Part shown: positions 6,599-15,980 of the stretch, piece after piece
Numbering within the stretch: the stretch's first letter is position 1
How the letters are laid out: every line of letters starts with the position of its first letter
From: Magnetococcales bacterium
GTDB lineage: Bacteria > Pseudomonadota > Magnetococcia > Magnetococcales > UBA8363
Direction of reading: 5' to 3'
Assembly: GCA_015232645.1 (NCBI GenBank)
Contig: JADFZF010000016.1
Coordinates: 1 to 33,465 of the forward strand
DNA: 33,465 bases
Position numbers and translations under genes: made by a program
The notes under the pieces: model-generated
Seen by the model: the letters and a program-made list of their open reading frames with translations, nothing else
What the model was told of the DNA's origin: nothing
Database searches by the model: none

Positions 6599-8020
6599 AT
6601 GAGTGCAACCAAGCATGTGGTGGTTATCGGCGGTGGCCCAGGGGGGTATGCTGCCGCTTTCCTGGCTGCCGATCACGGCTTTCGCACTACCCTGGTGGAT
6701 GAGTTGGCGCATCCGGGGGGGGTCTGCCTGCACTGGGGCTGCATCCCCAGCAAGGCCCTGCTGCACGCCGCCAAGATCATCACCGAGGCCCGGGAGGCGG
6801 AACATATCGGTATTCGATTTCAACAGCCGCACATCGATGTCGCCGCCATTCGGGCCTGGAAAAACAAGGTGGTGGGGACGTTGACTTCGGGATTGGGACA
6901 ACAGTGTCAAAAACGTCAGGTGACGTTCATCCAGGGCCGCGCCCGTTTTTTGGCTTCCGATCGGATTACGATACAAAGAGCTGATGGCCAAACTGATGAA
7001 ATTACTTACGATCATTGCATCCTCGCCACCGGTTCGCTCCCCAGGTCCTTGTCCGAATTCCCCTGGACCGATCCCTGGGTCATGGATTCCACCCGAGCCT
7101 TGGAGTTGGAAGGGATTCCAGAACGATTGCTGGTGATTGGCGGTGGCGTGATTGGCCTGGAACTCGGATCGGTCTATGCCACCTTGGGAAGCCGGGTCAG
7201 CATCATGGAAATGACACCGGGCCTGCTCCCGGGGGCCGATCGCGATCTGGTACGGCTCTTGGCACGGCGGGTCGATGCCTGGGCGGAAAAAGTCATGTTG
7301 GAAACCCGAGTCGATGGGGTCGAGGGGATGGGGGCGGCGGTCAAGATCACGTTTGTCGACAAGGAGGGCAGGAAAACCTCTGCGGAATTCGACCGGGTCT
7401 TGGTCAGCGCCGGGAGAATACCCCATTCCGACAACCTGGGGTTGGAATACACCCGGGTCAAACTCAACCGGGGATTCGTCAAGGTTGACCCAGGGATGCG
7501 CACCGATGATCCACATATTTCCTGCATCGGTGATCTGACCGGCGGCCCCATGTTGGCTCACAAGGCCTCCCATGAAGCCCGGGTCGCGGTGGAGGTTCTG
7601 GCAGGGAAAAAGTCGGAATTCGATGCTCGGGGAATCCCGGCCGTAGCCTTCACCGATCCAGAAATGGCCTGGGTGGGTTTAACGGAAACCGAAGCGCAAA
7701 AACAAGGCCTGAGCATCAAGGTGGCCCGTTTCCCTTGGGCCGCTTCGGGCCGGGCGCAGACTCTCGGTCTGGGAGGGGGGGTCGATGGCGTCACCAAGTT
7801 GATTTTTGATCCCGAAAGCGAACGCGTGCTGGGGGTAGGCATCGTCGGCAGCGGGGCGGGGGACTTGATTGCCGAAGGGGTGTTGGCGTTGGAGATGGGG
7901 GCTACCGCCTACGACCTGGCAGCGACCATTCATCCCCATCCGACGCTTTCGGAAACTGTCATGGAAGCGGCAGAGGTCTTCCTCGGCCATTGTACCCACT
8001 ATTTTACCCCCAAGCGTTAG
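6599..8020 (+). CDS. lpd: Dihydrolipoamide dehydrogenase (E3)
   Basis: This 473-aa flavoprotein reoxidises dihydrolipoamide on E2 and reduces NAD+. The N-terminal FAD-binding fold has GGGPGGY (residues 11-17). The redox-active disulfide is C43/C48 in GVCLHWGCIPSK, where H and W replace the more usual NV of CLNVGC. A second dinucleotide fold has VIGGGVIGLELG. The C-terminal HPHPTLSE gives catalytic H447 and E452. There is no N-terminal lipoyl extension. GGGAG at 6587-6591 precedes the ATG. It is last in the operon and converges with lnt. Confidence 0.96.
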   Translation: MSATKHVVVIGGGPGGYAAAFLAADHGFRTTLVDELAHPGGVCLHWGCIPSKALLHAAKIITEAREAEHIGIRFQQPHIDVAAIRAWKNKVVGTLTSGLGQQCQKRQVTFIQGRARFLASDRITIQRADGQTDEITYDHCILATGSLPRSLSEFPWTDPWVMDSTRALELEGIPERLLVIGGGVIGLELGSVYATLGSRVSIMEMTPGLLPGADRDLVRLLARRVDAWAEKVMLETRVDGVEGMGAAVKITFVDKEGRKTSAEFDRVLVSAGRIPHSDNLGLEYTRVKLNRGFVKVDPGMRTDDPHISCIGDLTGGPMLAHKASHEARVAVEVLAGKKSEFDARGIPAVAFTDPEMAWVGLTETEAQKQGLSIKVARFPWAASGRAQTLGLGGGVDGVTKLIFDPESERVLGVGIVGSGAGDLIAEGVLALEMGATAYDLAATIHPHPTLSETVMEAAEVFLGHCTHYFTPKR

Positions 8021-8025
8021 CCGAA

Positions 8026-8060
8026 GGGCCAACGGGTTCGACTCGTTACCGGGAAGGCCC
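8026..8060. terminator. Possible terminator hairpin between convergent lpd and lnt
   Basis: GGGCC at 8026-8030 pairs with GGCCC at 8056-8060, with an inner AACG/CGTT stem. It lies in the 51 bp between the two convergent stop codons. There is no clear T-tract on either side, so termination is only suggested by position. Confidence 0.25.
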
Positions 8061-8071
8061 CCCGCCACTGA

Positions 8072-9679
8072 TCAGGCGACGGTTTTCTCCGTCTGGGAAC
8101 GATGACGTCCCATCAACCATGAAGTTATACACATGTAAACCCACAACAAAATCCACCACGGTTCGGTGATCTGGAAAAAACTTTTCCCCACCCCCTGGGG
8201 GACATGGACGATCAGAGTCCCAGCGACATTGGGTTCGATGCGGCCCAATTCGCGGCCAGTCTGATCGAAGGAGGCTGAAATGCCCGTATTGGCCACCCGG
8301 ATCATGGGCAGACGATTTTCCACCGCCCGCATTTGGGCCATGGCCAAATGTTGCGGCTTGGCCGCTTCCCCGAACCAGGCATCGTTGGTGACATTGATCA
8401 GCCAACGCGCATTGGCCAAGGCCAATTCACGGACTTCATCGGGAAAGATGGTCTCATAGCATACCAGGGCACCGATGGCCCCATGTTCCCAAGGCATGGG
8501 GACCGGACCCGGTCCACGGGAGAAGTCTTCACTGCCGTAGGTCAATTTTTTGATAAAGGAAGGCATGATACCACGAAAAGGGATGAATTCGCCGAAAGGA
8601 ACCAGATGGTGCTTGTCGTAGCGGCGAGTCAAGTCACCCTTGGCATCCAAGAGGATCATACTGTTGTAGAAGAGCCAACGTTTGTCGGCATCGGGGTTTC
8701 GGTCGGCCATGGGGGCACCGGTGAGGATGGGGGCACCCAGGCGTTGACTGAGGGTTCCAATCCGTTTCATGTTTTCGGGCGACGCCTGGATAAAGAAGGC
8801 GATGGCGGTTTCGGGCCAGACCACCAGGTCGATCGGCTCGTTGATGTTGCCACTCAAACCCAGATATTTGATCAACCCCTGTTCGCGATATTTGGGATCC
8901 CACTTTTGCGACTGTTCCACATTGCCTTGGACCATGGCCACCTTCAAAGGTTGGACCCAGGCGTCTTGGTGCTGCAGGGCGGATAATTGGTCGCTGCGCC
9001 ACAGGCCATAAGCCGATGCCAGAAGCATGGACCCTGCGATCAGGATCAGCCCCAGCGATAAAGTCGGGACGGCAAAGCGTCGGATCCAAATCAGCGCCAA
9101 GACGGAAGCGGGGAAGACCATGAACCATGACAATAGCTGAACCCCACCCAGATCGGCCATTTGCATGATCCAGGGCCGGTTGTTCCAGCCATAACCGACC
9201 AGGTTCCAGGGGAATCCAGTAAAAAGGTGGCCGCGGAGCCACTCCGTGATGACCCACAAAGCGGGGGCGGCCAGGGGGATCAACCCGGGACGTCGAGCCA
9301 GTTGCGGTAACAGGGCGGCGAAAAGGGCGACATAAACCGCCATGGTCGCCGCCAACAAGGACAAGACCACCAGGGCCACCCCCATCCACAAGCCACCGTA
9401 GTGATTCAGGCTGGTCAACAACCAGGAAAATCCGAGCAGATGGTGCCCCAGCCCGAAGAAAAAGCCGAGCCAGGCCCCTCGTTTCCAGGAAACCTGCATG
9501 GCGGCGACAATGAGAACCGTCAGCGCCAGGATCATCAATGGCTGTTGGCCATAGGGCGGCAATCCGCCCACCGCAACCATTCCCGCAAGAAAAGCGGCGG
9601 CCTGCAAACGCCAGCGATGCATGAACCTGATCATGAAATTTAAATTCGGGTGGCAGGGAGGGGAATCATTATTCTTCAT
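8072..9679 (-). CDS. lnt: Apolipoprotein N-acyltransferase
   Basis: This 535-aa inner-membrane enzyme adds the third acyl chain to the N-terminal cysteine of lipoproteins. An N-terminal block of hydrophobic segments (about 25-225) leads to a nitrilase-like periplasmic domain. The catalytic triad is visible as E290 (VVWPETA), K356 (RRYDKHHLVPFGEF) and C407 (ALVCYE), with spacing close to E. coli E267/K335/C387. One more hydrophobic segment follows near the C-terminus. The ATG at 9679 overlaps the ybeY stop codon by a few bases; a later ATG (9634, residue 16) would also fit the family, and neither has a strong ribosome-binding site. Last gene of the rsmD-to-lnt run. Confidence 0.95.
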   Translation of the reverse strand: MKNNDSPPCHPNLNFMIRFMHRWRLQAAAFLAGMVAVGGLPPYGQQPLMILALTVLIVAAMQVSWKRGAWLGFFFGLGHHLLGFSWLLTSLNHYGGLWMGVALVVLSLLAATMAVYVALFAALLPQLARRPGLIPLAAPALWVITEWLRGHLFTGFPWNLVGYGWNNRPWIMQMADLGGVQLLSWFMVFPASVLALIWIRRFAVPTLSLGLILIAGSMLLASAYGLWRSDQLSALQHQDAWVQPLKVAMVQGNVEQSQKWDPKYREQGLIKYLGLSGNINEPIDLVVWPETAIAFFIQASPENMKRIGTLSQRLGAPILTGAPMADRNPDADKRWLFYNSMILLDAKGDLTRRYDKHHLVPFGEFIPFRGIMPSFIKKLTYGSEDFSRGPGPVPMPWEHGAIGALVCYETIFPDEVRELALANARWLINVTNDAWFGEAAKPQHLAMAQMRAVENRLPMIRVANTGISASFDQTGRELGRIEPNVAGTLIVHVPQGVGKSFFQITEPWWILLWVYMCITSWLMGRHRSQTEKTVA

Positions 9680-10142
9680 AGGGATTCGTTATCCCCAGAC
9701 GGGACAGGATGGCAATTTCCATGGTTTCCTGAAGCAACTCATCTTCAGGTGATTTTTCATGGTCATGGCCAACGAGATGTAAAACACCATGAACCACCAG
9801 GTGCATCAGGTGGTCCGAGAAGGTTTTTCCTTGTTCATCCGCCTCTCTGGCGACCGTCTCATAGGCGATCACCAAGTCACCGAGCCATAATGGTGCCTCG
9901 GGCGGTTGGCCATCCTCGTCCTCCTCGAGCATGGCGAAGGAAAGGATGTTGGTGGGTCGGTCGATGCCGCGATAACGATGATTCAATTCCTGGACTTCGC
10001 TGTCGTTGGTCAGTCGAACATCGATTTCGGCCCCCTTGTAGCCTCCCAGGTGATCCAGGGTGACCCGGGCCGCTTTGCGAACCAGGGGTTCAACTTTTGG
10101 CCACGGCGATTGCACCCGCACGACCCGCACCGTTGCTGTCAC
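9669..10142 (-). CDS. ybeY: Endoribonuclease YbeY, rRNA maturation factor
   Basis: YbeY is a zinc-dependent endoribonuclease for 16S rRNA 3'-end maturation and ribosome quality control. The signature HGVLHLVGHDH gives zinc ligands H118, H122 and H128 in the 157-aa form. NHRYRGIDRPTNILSF is also typical. The open frame extends to an ATG at 10187, but I prefer the GTG at 10142. It is preceded by GGGAGG at 10152-10157, and the resulting N-terminus matches family length. It still overlaps the end of the pgpH-like gene by about 50 bases, which suggests translational coupling. It lies between pgpH-like and lnt, as ybeY lies near lnt in E. coli. Confidence 0.92.
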   Translation of the reverse strand: MTATVRVVRVQSPWPKVEPLVRKAARVTLDHLGGYKGAEIDVRLTNDSEVQELNHRYRGIDRPTNILSFAMLEEDEDGQPPEAPLWLGDLVIAYETVAREADEQGKTFSDHLMHLVVHGVLHLVGHDHEKSPEDELLQETMEIAILSRLGITNPYEE

Positions 10143-12423
10143 GGCGTACACCCTCCCGGCGTTGTTTGTTTTGATCGGGATATTCAATACGATGGTGATA
10201 GAAGCCCAAGGTCAGCACGCGGATGAACGCCTCTTCGACCAGGGCGATATCCTTGAGATTCAGGCCACACTGATCGAGTTGATTGTCGGAAATCTTATCG
10301 GCGATCAATCGTCGCACCAGGGCCTGGATCTGTGATGAAGAGGGGTTGCGGAGGGTTCTGGCGGCTGCTTCCACCGAGTCTGCCAGCATGATGATTCCCG
10401 CTTCCTTGGTTTGGGGTTTGGGACCCGGATACCGGAATTCTTCGGCGGTGATATATTCCCCTTTTTTGGCGGCCTGGTTGATGGCCTTGTTGAAAAAATA
10501 TTGCAGCAAGGTTGTTCCGTGATGGGTCAGGATGGCTTCGCTGATCGGCCCCCCTAGTTTGTGATTTTTGGCCAACTCCTGTCCATCCTTGACGTGGGCC
10601 ATGATCACCTTGGCCGACATGGAAGGCAGCAGATGGTCGTGTCGATTTTCTCCCGATTGATTTTCGACGAAATAGTTGGGTTTGGTCATTTTACCAATGT
10701 CGTGATAAAGCGCCATGACCCGTGCCATGAGGGGATTGGCATGGATATTTTCCGCGGCGGCTTCGGCCAGGTTCCCCATCATGACCGAATGGTGATAGGT
10801 CCCCGGGCTGCGAAGGGAGAGTTCCTTGAGCAAAGGATGGTCGCCGGAGGCCAACTCCAACAATTTGGAATCGGTGGTCACATTGAACACCGACTCCAAC
10901 AGCGGAATCAAAGCCAAGCCCCACAACCCCATCAACAAACCACTGGTCATGGCCATGAACATGCCGATGATCCAATCGAAACCGGGTTTGTTGCCGCCTA
11001 GAAGTTCCACCACCGGCATGGCGATCATCTGCGCCACCCCCACCCAGACACCCGCCAGCAGTGTATCAAAACGCCGACGGCTGGTGCGCAACCGAGCGCC
11101 GCCGACCAGTGAGCCGATCATGTAGTAACAGAATAATGGCAGCCCGCCATTGGCCGTCAGGGCCTCAAGAAAAGAAAGGATGATCCCGATGATGATGGCT
11201 CCACCGGGTGTTCCCGCGCGCGCTCCGACGGTGAGGGAGGCCAAAGCGGATGCCAGTGCCACATGGGGCAGATAGACCACCATATGGGTGGGAAGTCCCA
11301 GTACTTCGGTAATACCCTGACCAATGGTCAGGGTGATGGTACTGATGAACGATGTACCCAAAAGGATGGCGGCCAACATGTAAACCGTTTCTTTATCCTT
11401 GGGAAAGGCCACCGAGGTGACCAGCAGAAACCATCGTCCCAAAAACAGCAGGATGCCAAGGGTGACTGCCAGGCCAATGAATTTCATGATTTTGGCACCG
11501 GTCCATTGGCTGCGGTTCAAGGCTTCGATTTTCAACCGTGCCGCCTCGCTGACCACTTCTCCCTCGCGCACGATCATCTGTCCCCGCTTGGCCTGAAAAT
11601 AGACCGTATCGATTTTGTCGAAGGCATGTTGCCGTCGTAGACGCGTCTCTGCCAGGTTGAGCACCAGATTGGGGCGGATCATCGCCCGGGTTTCGCGCAG
11701 CAACCATTCCTGGATTTCACGGGGATACTGTTCCAGATGCTTGCGAATGGTCTCGCCGAGAAGCCAGCGCATCCCATTGAGATCGATAGGTTTATCCCAA
11801 TCTTTTCCCTTGCGTTCCTTGCCATCGATAATGGAATAGATCATCGATGGTGTATCGCGCAAGTCCTTCAACACTTCCGGGTTGCTGACCACCGTCTGAT
11901 TGCGCAGCTCCCCCAACCATTCCGAAACCTTGTGGGCCAGGATCGGCAGAGAATCCAACCCAATCAGCGTCTGTACGACCCTGGGGGAGATTTCCTCCTC
12001 CAGCCGCAGGGAGAAATCTTCGGTAATTGCATTGATATCGAGCTGGTTGCCCCGTTCCTTGCGGATGGCCTCCAACCAATCCAAGGCATCGGTGACTTGT
12101 CGGATGACCGGGTCCATCATCCCCCCGTCCCAATCGTAGATCGTTGGAATCCCCTGGGAGGCTGCCAGTCGCAGCTTGAGCGTGGTTTCCTTGTCCTCCA
12201 CCAGCAGATCCCGATCTGCCTTGATGTTTTTTTGGGCAATTTCGCCCACCTCGGGAAGATATTGAGGTTTCATGACCACGGGTGAGTTGATGATGGTCAG
12301 GACGTGGACGTACAGGACGAACATCACGCCATACAAGACCATTTGCGGCGTGATCCATTTTTGACTTTCTTGTTGGGGTTTTTGCAACACCTTGGTGATC
12401 GTTTTTTCCCTGGATTCCGCCAT
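10090..12423 (-). CDS. PgpH-type 7TM-HD membrane phosphohydrolase
   Basis: The 777-aa protein has an N-terminal membrane anchor (about 28-47), a large extracytoplasmic domain (about 50-305), about seven hydrophobic segments (312-515) and a cytosolic HD domain (about 540-700). The HD pair is H574/D575 in ALYHDIGKMTKPNYF, with upstream metal-ligand candidates in the HHS segment near 544. This is the 7TMR-HD architecture of Listeria PgpH, a cyclic-di-AMP phosphodiesterase. The family assignment is firm; the substrate is inferred. The ATG at 12423 has GGAGG at 12436-12440, inside the end of phoH, whose stop is only a few bases upstream. It occupies the place between phoH and ybeY. Confidence 0.9.
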   Translation of the reverse strand: MAESREKTITKVLQKPQQESQKWITPQMVLYGVMFVLYVHVLTIINSPVVMKPQYLPEVGEIAQKNIKADRDLLVEDKETTLKLRLAASQGIPTIYDWDGGMMDPVIRQVTDALDWLEAIRKERGNQLDINAITEDFSLRLEEEISPRVVQTLIGLDSLPILAHKVSEWLGELRNQTVVSNPEVLKDLRDTPSMIYSIIDGKERKGKDWDKPIDLNGMRWLLGETIRKHLEQYPREIQEWLLRETRAMIRPNLVLNLAETRLRRQHAFDKIDTVYFQAKRGQMIVREGEVVSEAARLKIEALNRSQWTGAKIMKFIGLAVTLGILLFLGRWFLLVTSVAFPKDKETVYMLAAILLGTSFISTITLTIGQGITEVLGLPTHMVVYLPHVALASALASLTVGARAGTPGGAIIIGIILSFLEALTANGGLPLFCYYMIGSLVGGARLRTSRRRFDTLLAGVWVGVAQMIAMPVVELLGGNKPGFDWIIGMFMAMTSGLLMGLWGLALIPLLESVFNVTTDSKLLELASGDHPLLKELSLRSPGTYHHSVMMGNLAEAAAENIHANPLMARVMALYHDIGKMTKPNYFVENQSGENRHDHLLPSMSAKVIMAHVKDGQELAKNHKLGGPISEAILTHHGTTLLQYFFNKAINQAAKKGEYITAEEFRYPGPKPQTKEAGIIMLADSVEAAARTLRNPSSSQIQALVRRLIADKISDNQLDQCGLNLKDIALVEEAFIRVLTLGFYHHRIEYPDQNKQRREGVRRDSNGAGRAGAIAVAKS

Positions 12424-12426
12424 GGT

Positions 12427-13443
12427 TCATACCGATCCTCCGTTTTTCCATTGCTGCCTGCCCGCCCGGTCGTACGCCTGAACGATACTTCGTACCAACG
12501 GATGCCGAACCACATCGTGTTCGGAAAAATGGATCCAAGCGATTCCTTCGACGTGTTTCAATATGTCCATGGCGTCGATCAATCCCGAACGGGTCCCCCT
12601 GGGCAGATCGATCTGGGTGGCATCACCGCAAACGACGGTACGGGATCCTGTGCCCAGGCGGGTGAGAAACATTTTCATTTGTTCCGGGGTGACATTTTGC
12701 GCCTCATCTAAAATAATAAACGCCTCCTCCAGGGTGCGACCGCGCATGTAGGCCAGAGGAGCGACCTCCAAGGCATTGCGGCTCACCATTTTTTCCATTC
12801 TGTCGGCTCCGAGGGTATCCTGGAGGGAATCGAACAACGGGCGCAGGTAGGGATCGATTTTTGCCTGCAGGTCACCCGGCAGGAAACCCAATCTTTCCCC
12901 CGCTTCCACAGCGGGACGGGTCAGAATGATCCTGGAAACCGACCCTTCCTGAAAGCGGGCGACCGCCGAGGCGACCGCCAGATAGGTCTTGCCCGTGCCC
13001 GCGGGACCGATGGCAAAGGTGAGTTCGGAACGGCCCAAGGTCTGGATGTAATCGGCCTGTCGGAGGGTGCGTGCCTGGATGGTGCGCCGCGGAGTTCGGA
13101 TGACATTTTCCGGAGCGAATACATCTCTGACGCCACCGGTATCACACAACGCCCGAATGCCCGCCTCAACGCATTGTTGATCCACGAATTGGCCCCTTTT
13201 TAATGATTCATAGAGGGTTTCCAGGAGTATTCTGGCTTTTTCCACCAATTGCCAGGAAGCTGTGATGACCACGGTATTGCCGATGGGGTGCAATTGCACT
13301 CCCAATCGATGTTCCATCAATTTCAGATGACTGTCCAATTCGCCAAACAGTGACGCTGCCAAGCGATTGTCGGGAAATTCCACAACATGGGAACGCAACT
13401 CCGCGGCAGGGTGATCGTTCATATCGACAGGCCAAGCTTCCAT
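12427..13443 (-). CDS. ybeZ: PhoH-like ATPase (YbeZ/PhoL type)
   Basis: This is a P-loop NTPase of the PhoH family, 338 aa from the chosen ATG, close to E. coli YbeZ (346 aa). An N-terminal region of KH-like character leads to the ATPase domain with Walker A GPAGTGKT (about 146-153) and Walker B ILDEAQN (about 244-250). PhoH proteins are linked to RNA processing, and YbeZ works with YbeY, which agrees with the neighbours. The reading frame opens further up at a TTG (13479), but that segment does not look like the family, so the ATG at 13443 is preferred with a weak GGA upstream. It ends just before pgpH-like and lies 81 bp after miaB. Confidence 0.92.
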   Translation of the reverse strand: MEAWPVDMNDHPAAELRSHVVEFPDNRLAASLFGELDSHLKLMEHRLGVQLHPIGNTVVITASWQLVEKARILLETLYESLKRGQFVDQQCVEAGIRALCDTGGVRDVFAPENVIRTPRRTIQARTLRQADYIQTLGRSELTFAIGPAGTGKTYLAVASAVARFQEGSVSRIILTRPAVEAGERLGFLPGDLQAKIDPYLRPLFDSLQDTLGADRMEKMVSRNALEVAPLAYMRGRTLEEAFIILDEAQNVTPEQMKMFLTRLGTGSRTVVCGDATQIDLPRGTRSGLIDAMDILKHVEGIAWIHFSEHDVVRHPLVRSIVQAYDRAGRQQWKNGGSV

Positions 13444-13524
13444 GTTTTCCGTTACGGCAGATCCGCGACGCAACTTCAATCAAAATTGGCACTCAAGATT
13501 TTGTTTGCGCCGGTCTTAGTCCTT

Positions 13525-14853
13525 TCACAGCAAACGCCCTCTGAGGGAATTGGGCAGCCCTTCGACGATTTCCACCATGACCATCTGGCCGAGCAACTCC
13601 GCACCGCCGATGAAATTGACCCGCCGATGGCCTCTGGTTCGCCCCATGACCATCCCGTGGCCTTGACGCGACTCTCCTTCCACCAGGACCTCTTCCTTCC
13701 GGCCCACCTGGCGGCGATTGTTTTCCAGTTGTACCCGGTTCAAATGGTCTTGAAGCACCGCCAGTCGTTGTCGCCCCACCGCGGCTGGAACGGGGTTGGT
13801 CATGGTGGCTGCCGGGGTTTCGGGGCGGGGGGAAAAGAGAAATGAGTAGGCATGGTCAAAACGGACCTCCTCGATGAGCGCCAGGGTAGCTTGGAAATCT
13901 TCTTCGGTTTCCCCCGGAAACCCCACAATGAAATCGGAGGCCAAGGCCATATCGGGGTGGGCGGAACGCAATTTTTCGCTCCATTGGCGATAATGCTCCA
14001 CACCATGCCCACGCCGCATGGCTTGCAGGACCGCATCGGAGCCCGATTGAATGGGAAGATGCATATAGGGACACAACTGTGGGATTTCGGCAAAGGCCTG
14101 AACCAGATCGTCGGTCATATCGACCGGATGCGAGGTGACGAAACGGATTCGCTGTACCCGAGGCATCCTCGCCACTTCAGCGATCAACCGGGACAGATCG
14201 ATGGTCACCCGGGCATCATTCATGGCCTGATAGGCATTGACATTTTGTCCCAGGAGATGCACCTCCACCGCCCCATTGTCCAGGCAAACCGTCACCTCTT
14301 CCAGAACCTCTGCCGCCGGGCGACTCCATTCCCGGCCTCGGGTCATGGGTACAACGCAATAGGCGCAAAAGCGGTTGCACCCTTCCTGAATGGTCACCGA
14401 GGCCACTGGCCCCGATTGTCCGGTTTCGGGAAGGTGGTCAAATTTGTCTTCCGCTTCGGCGTCGGTGGCTTGCAGTTGATGTCGTCCGCGGGCCAGTTGT
14501 TCCAGCATCTGCGGCAGTTCATGATAGTTTTGCGGCCCGAACACCAGATCGACGTAGGGCGCCCGGCGGAATATGTCGTTTCCGGCCGCCTGACCCACAC
14601 AGCCCCCCACGGCAAAGATGACCCCATCCGCCGGCCGTCGACGTTGCACCAGCTTGCGCAGCCGGCCGAGCTCGGAAAATAATTTCTCTTCGGCCTTTTC
14701 TCGAATATGACAGGTATTGAAGATGATCAGATCGGCCGCTTCAGGGGTCGATACCGGATGCCATCCATGGCTGCGGCGCAGCAGATCGTCCATTCGACCA
14801 GCGTCATATTGGTTCATCTGACAGCCAAAATTTTTTATAAAGAAAGTTTTCAA
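13525..14853 (-). CDS. miaB: tRNA-2-methylthio-N6-isopentenyladenosine37 synthase
   Basis: This 442-aa radical-SAM methylthiotransferase adds a methylthio group to i6A37 in tRNAs reading codons that start with U. The N-terminal MTTase domain has C11, C48 and C85 for the auxiliary iron-sulfur cluster. The radical-SAM cluster motif CNRFCAYC has C159, C163 and C166. A C-terminal TRAM domain (about 375-440) binds tRNA. The start is the unusual codon TTG at 14853, which gives the family-typical MKTFFIKNFGCQMN. It lies 6 bases after the coaD stop, and AAGG within the end of coaD may be the ribosome-binding site. The partner gene miaA is not in the window. Confidence 0.95.
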   Translation of the reverse strand: MKTFFIKNFGCQMNQYDAGRMDDLLRRSHGWHPVSTPEAADLIIFNTCHIREKAEEKLFSELGRLRKLVQRRRPADGVIFAVGGCVGQAAGNDIFRRAPYVDLVFGPQNYHELPQMLEQLARGRHQLQATDAEAEDKFDHLPETGQSGPVASVTIQEGCNRFCAYCVVPMTRGREWSRPAAEVLEEVTVCLDNGAVEVHLLGQNVNAYQAMNDARVTIDLSRLIAEVARMPRVQRIRFVTSHPVDMTDDLVQAFAEIPQLCPYMHLPIQSGSDAVLQAMRRGHGVEHYRQWSEKLRSAHPDMALASDFIVGFPGETEEDFQATLALIEEVRFDHAYSFLFSPRPETPAATMTNPVPAAVGRQRLAVLQDHLNRVQLENNRRQVGRKEEVLVEGESRQGHGMVMGRTRGHRRVNFIGGAELLGQMVMVEIVEGLPNSLRGRLL

Positions 14854-14859
14854 TCCTGC

Positions 14860-15354
14860 TCAAACCTTCCTGGATGGATGAAACCGGGACTGGAGGGCTG
14901 TCAATACCACCGAAGGGACGAACGGGGCGACATCTCCCCCCATTTTGGCAATTTCCTTGACGAGCCTGGAGGATATGTAGGTCGTTGACTCGCTGGCCAT
15001 GAGGAACACCGTTTCCACATCGGCATTCAGTTTGCGATTCATGGCCGCCATCTGGAATTCGTATTCAAAATCAGAAACCGCCCGCAATCCCCTCAGAATG
15101 GTACATGCCCCGATCTTCTGAACGAAATGAATGAGAAGACCCTCCATTCGGCAAGGTTTGACCCGCGGCAGCCCCTGAGTGGCATTTTGTAGAAATGCAA
15201 TCCGTTCTTCCACGGAAAACAATGCCGTCTTGCTGGTATTGTCGGCAATGGCCACGATCACTTCGTCAAAAAGGCGGCTACCTCGAGTGATAACATCGAG
15301 GTGGCCCAGGGTAATAGGATCAAAAGTTCCTGGATAAACTGCAATCTTTCTCAT
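14860..15354 (-). CDS. coaD: Phosphopantetheine adenylyltransferase
   Basis: This 164-aa enzyme makes dephospho-CoA from 4'-phosphopantetheine and ATP, the penultimate step of coenzyme A synthesis. The nucleotidyltransferase motif TLGH is at residues 15-18 after VYPGTFDPI. The second conserved block, SSRLVKEIAKMGGDV, lies near residue 130. Length is typical for the hexameric bacterial enzyme. The ATG overlaps the rsmD stop as ATGA, the arrangement of translationally coupled genes; rsmD-coaD pairs are common in bacteria. Confidence 0.96.
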   Translation of the reverse strand: MRKIAVYPGTFDPITLGHLDVITRGSRLFDEVIVAIADNTSKTALFSVEERIAFLQNATQGLPRVKPCRMEGLLIHFVQKIGACTILRGLRAVSDFEYEFQMAAMNRKLNADVETVFLMASESTTYISSRLVKEIAKMGGDVAPFVPSVVLTALQSRFHPSRKV

Positions 15355-15953
15355 GCGGTCGGCTCTTTCCCATCAGTCTTTGCAAAAATGGAGATACGGG
15401 TATCACCGTAGCGTCGGTATTGCAATGGCTTCCATACGGAAAAATCGTTAAAGTGGATTCCCAAGCCATGTTCCGCCACCACCAGGGAGCCAGGAATAAC
15501 AAAACGTAGTCGCCCGAGGGTCGTCAGCAGGTCTGGCATGAAGTGGCAGTTGTAGGGTGGGTCCAGAAAAATGATGGACGTTTGTTTCTCCGAACCTTTC
15601 CGGCGACGAGCGAAGAAAGTTTCCACGGCCCCTAGGGTGGTGCCGTGGATCGCCGATCCCGGGATCACCATCACATCATCGTTGTAGCGCAATCGGTCGA
15701 TGTTGGCCTGTACGACTTGACAGGCGATGGGGTTGGAATCGACAAAGGCGGCACTCTCGGCGCCACGGCTGAGCGCTTCCAACCCCAGCAAGCCGCTTCC
15801 AGCAAAAAGGTCCAGGATCCAGGCCCCTGTCACCCGATCACCCAACATGTTGAATACCGCCTCGCGGACACGCCCGGTCGTAGGCCTGACGCCCCCTCCG
15901 ACCGGAACTTGAATCGTCACTCCGCGATGGGTTCCTCCGGTAATCCGAACCAT
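15351..15953 (-). CDS. rsmD: 16S rRNA (guanine(966)-N(2))-methyltransferase
   Basis: This 200-aa Rossmann-fold methyltransferase modifies G966 of 16S rRNA using S-adenosylmethionine. It starts with the family-typical MVRITGGTHRG and has VRPTTGRVREAVFNML, the SAM-binding DLFAGSG (48-54) and the catalytic DPPY (131-134). It lies 27 bp after the cyclic-nucleotide-domain gene and overlaps coaD by 4 bases. The ribosome-binding site is weak; GGTGGAG lies somewhat far upstream of the ATG. Confidence 0.95.
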   Translation of the reverse strand: MVRITGGTHRGVTIQVPVGGGVRPTTGRVREAVFNMLGDRVTGAWILDLFAGSGLLGLEALSRGAESAAFVDSNPIACQVVQANIDRLRYNDDVMVIPGSAIHGTTLGAVETFFARRRKGSEKQTSIIFLDPPYNCHFMPDLLTTLGRLRFVIPGSLVVAEHGLGIHFNDFSVWKPLQYRRYGDTRISIFAKTDGKEPTA

Positions 15954-15980
15954 GGCCGACGCCGCGCTCCACCGTGATTT

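Noticed and set aside
13477-13505. Second sigma-54 candidate from TTGGCAC near 13484
   Set aside because: No GC at the required spacing.
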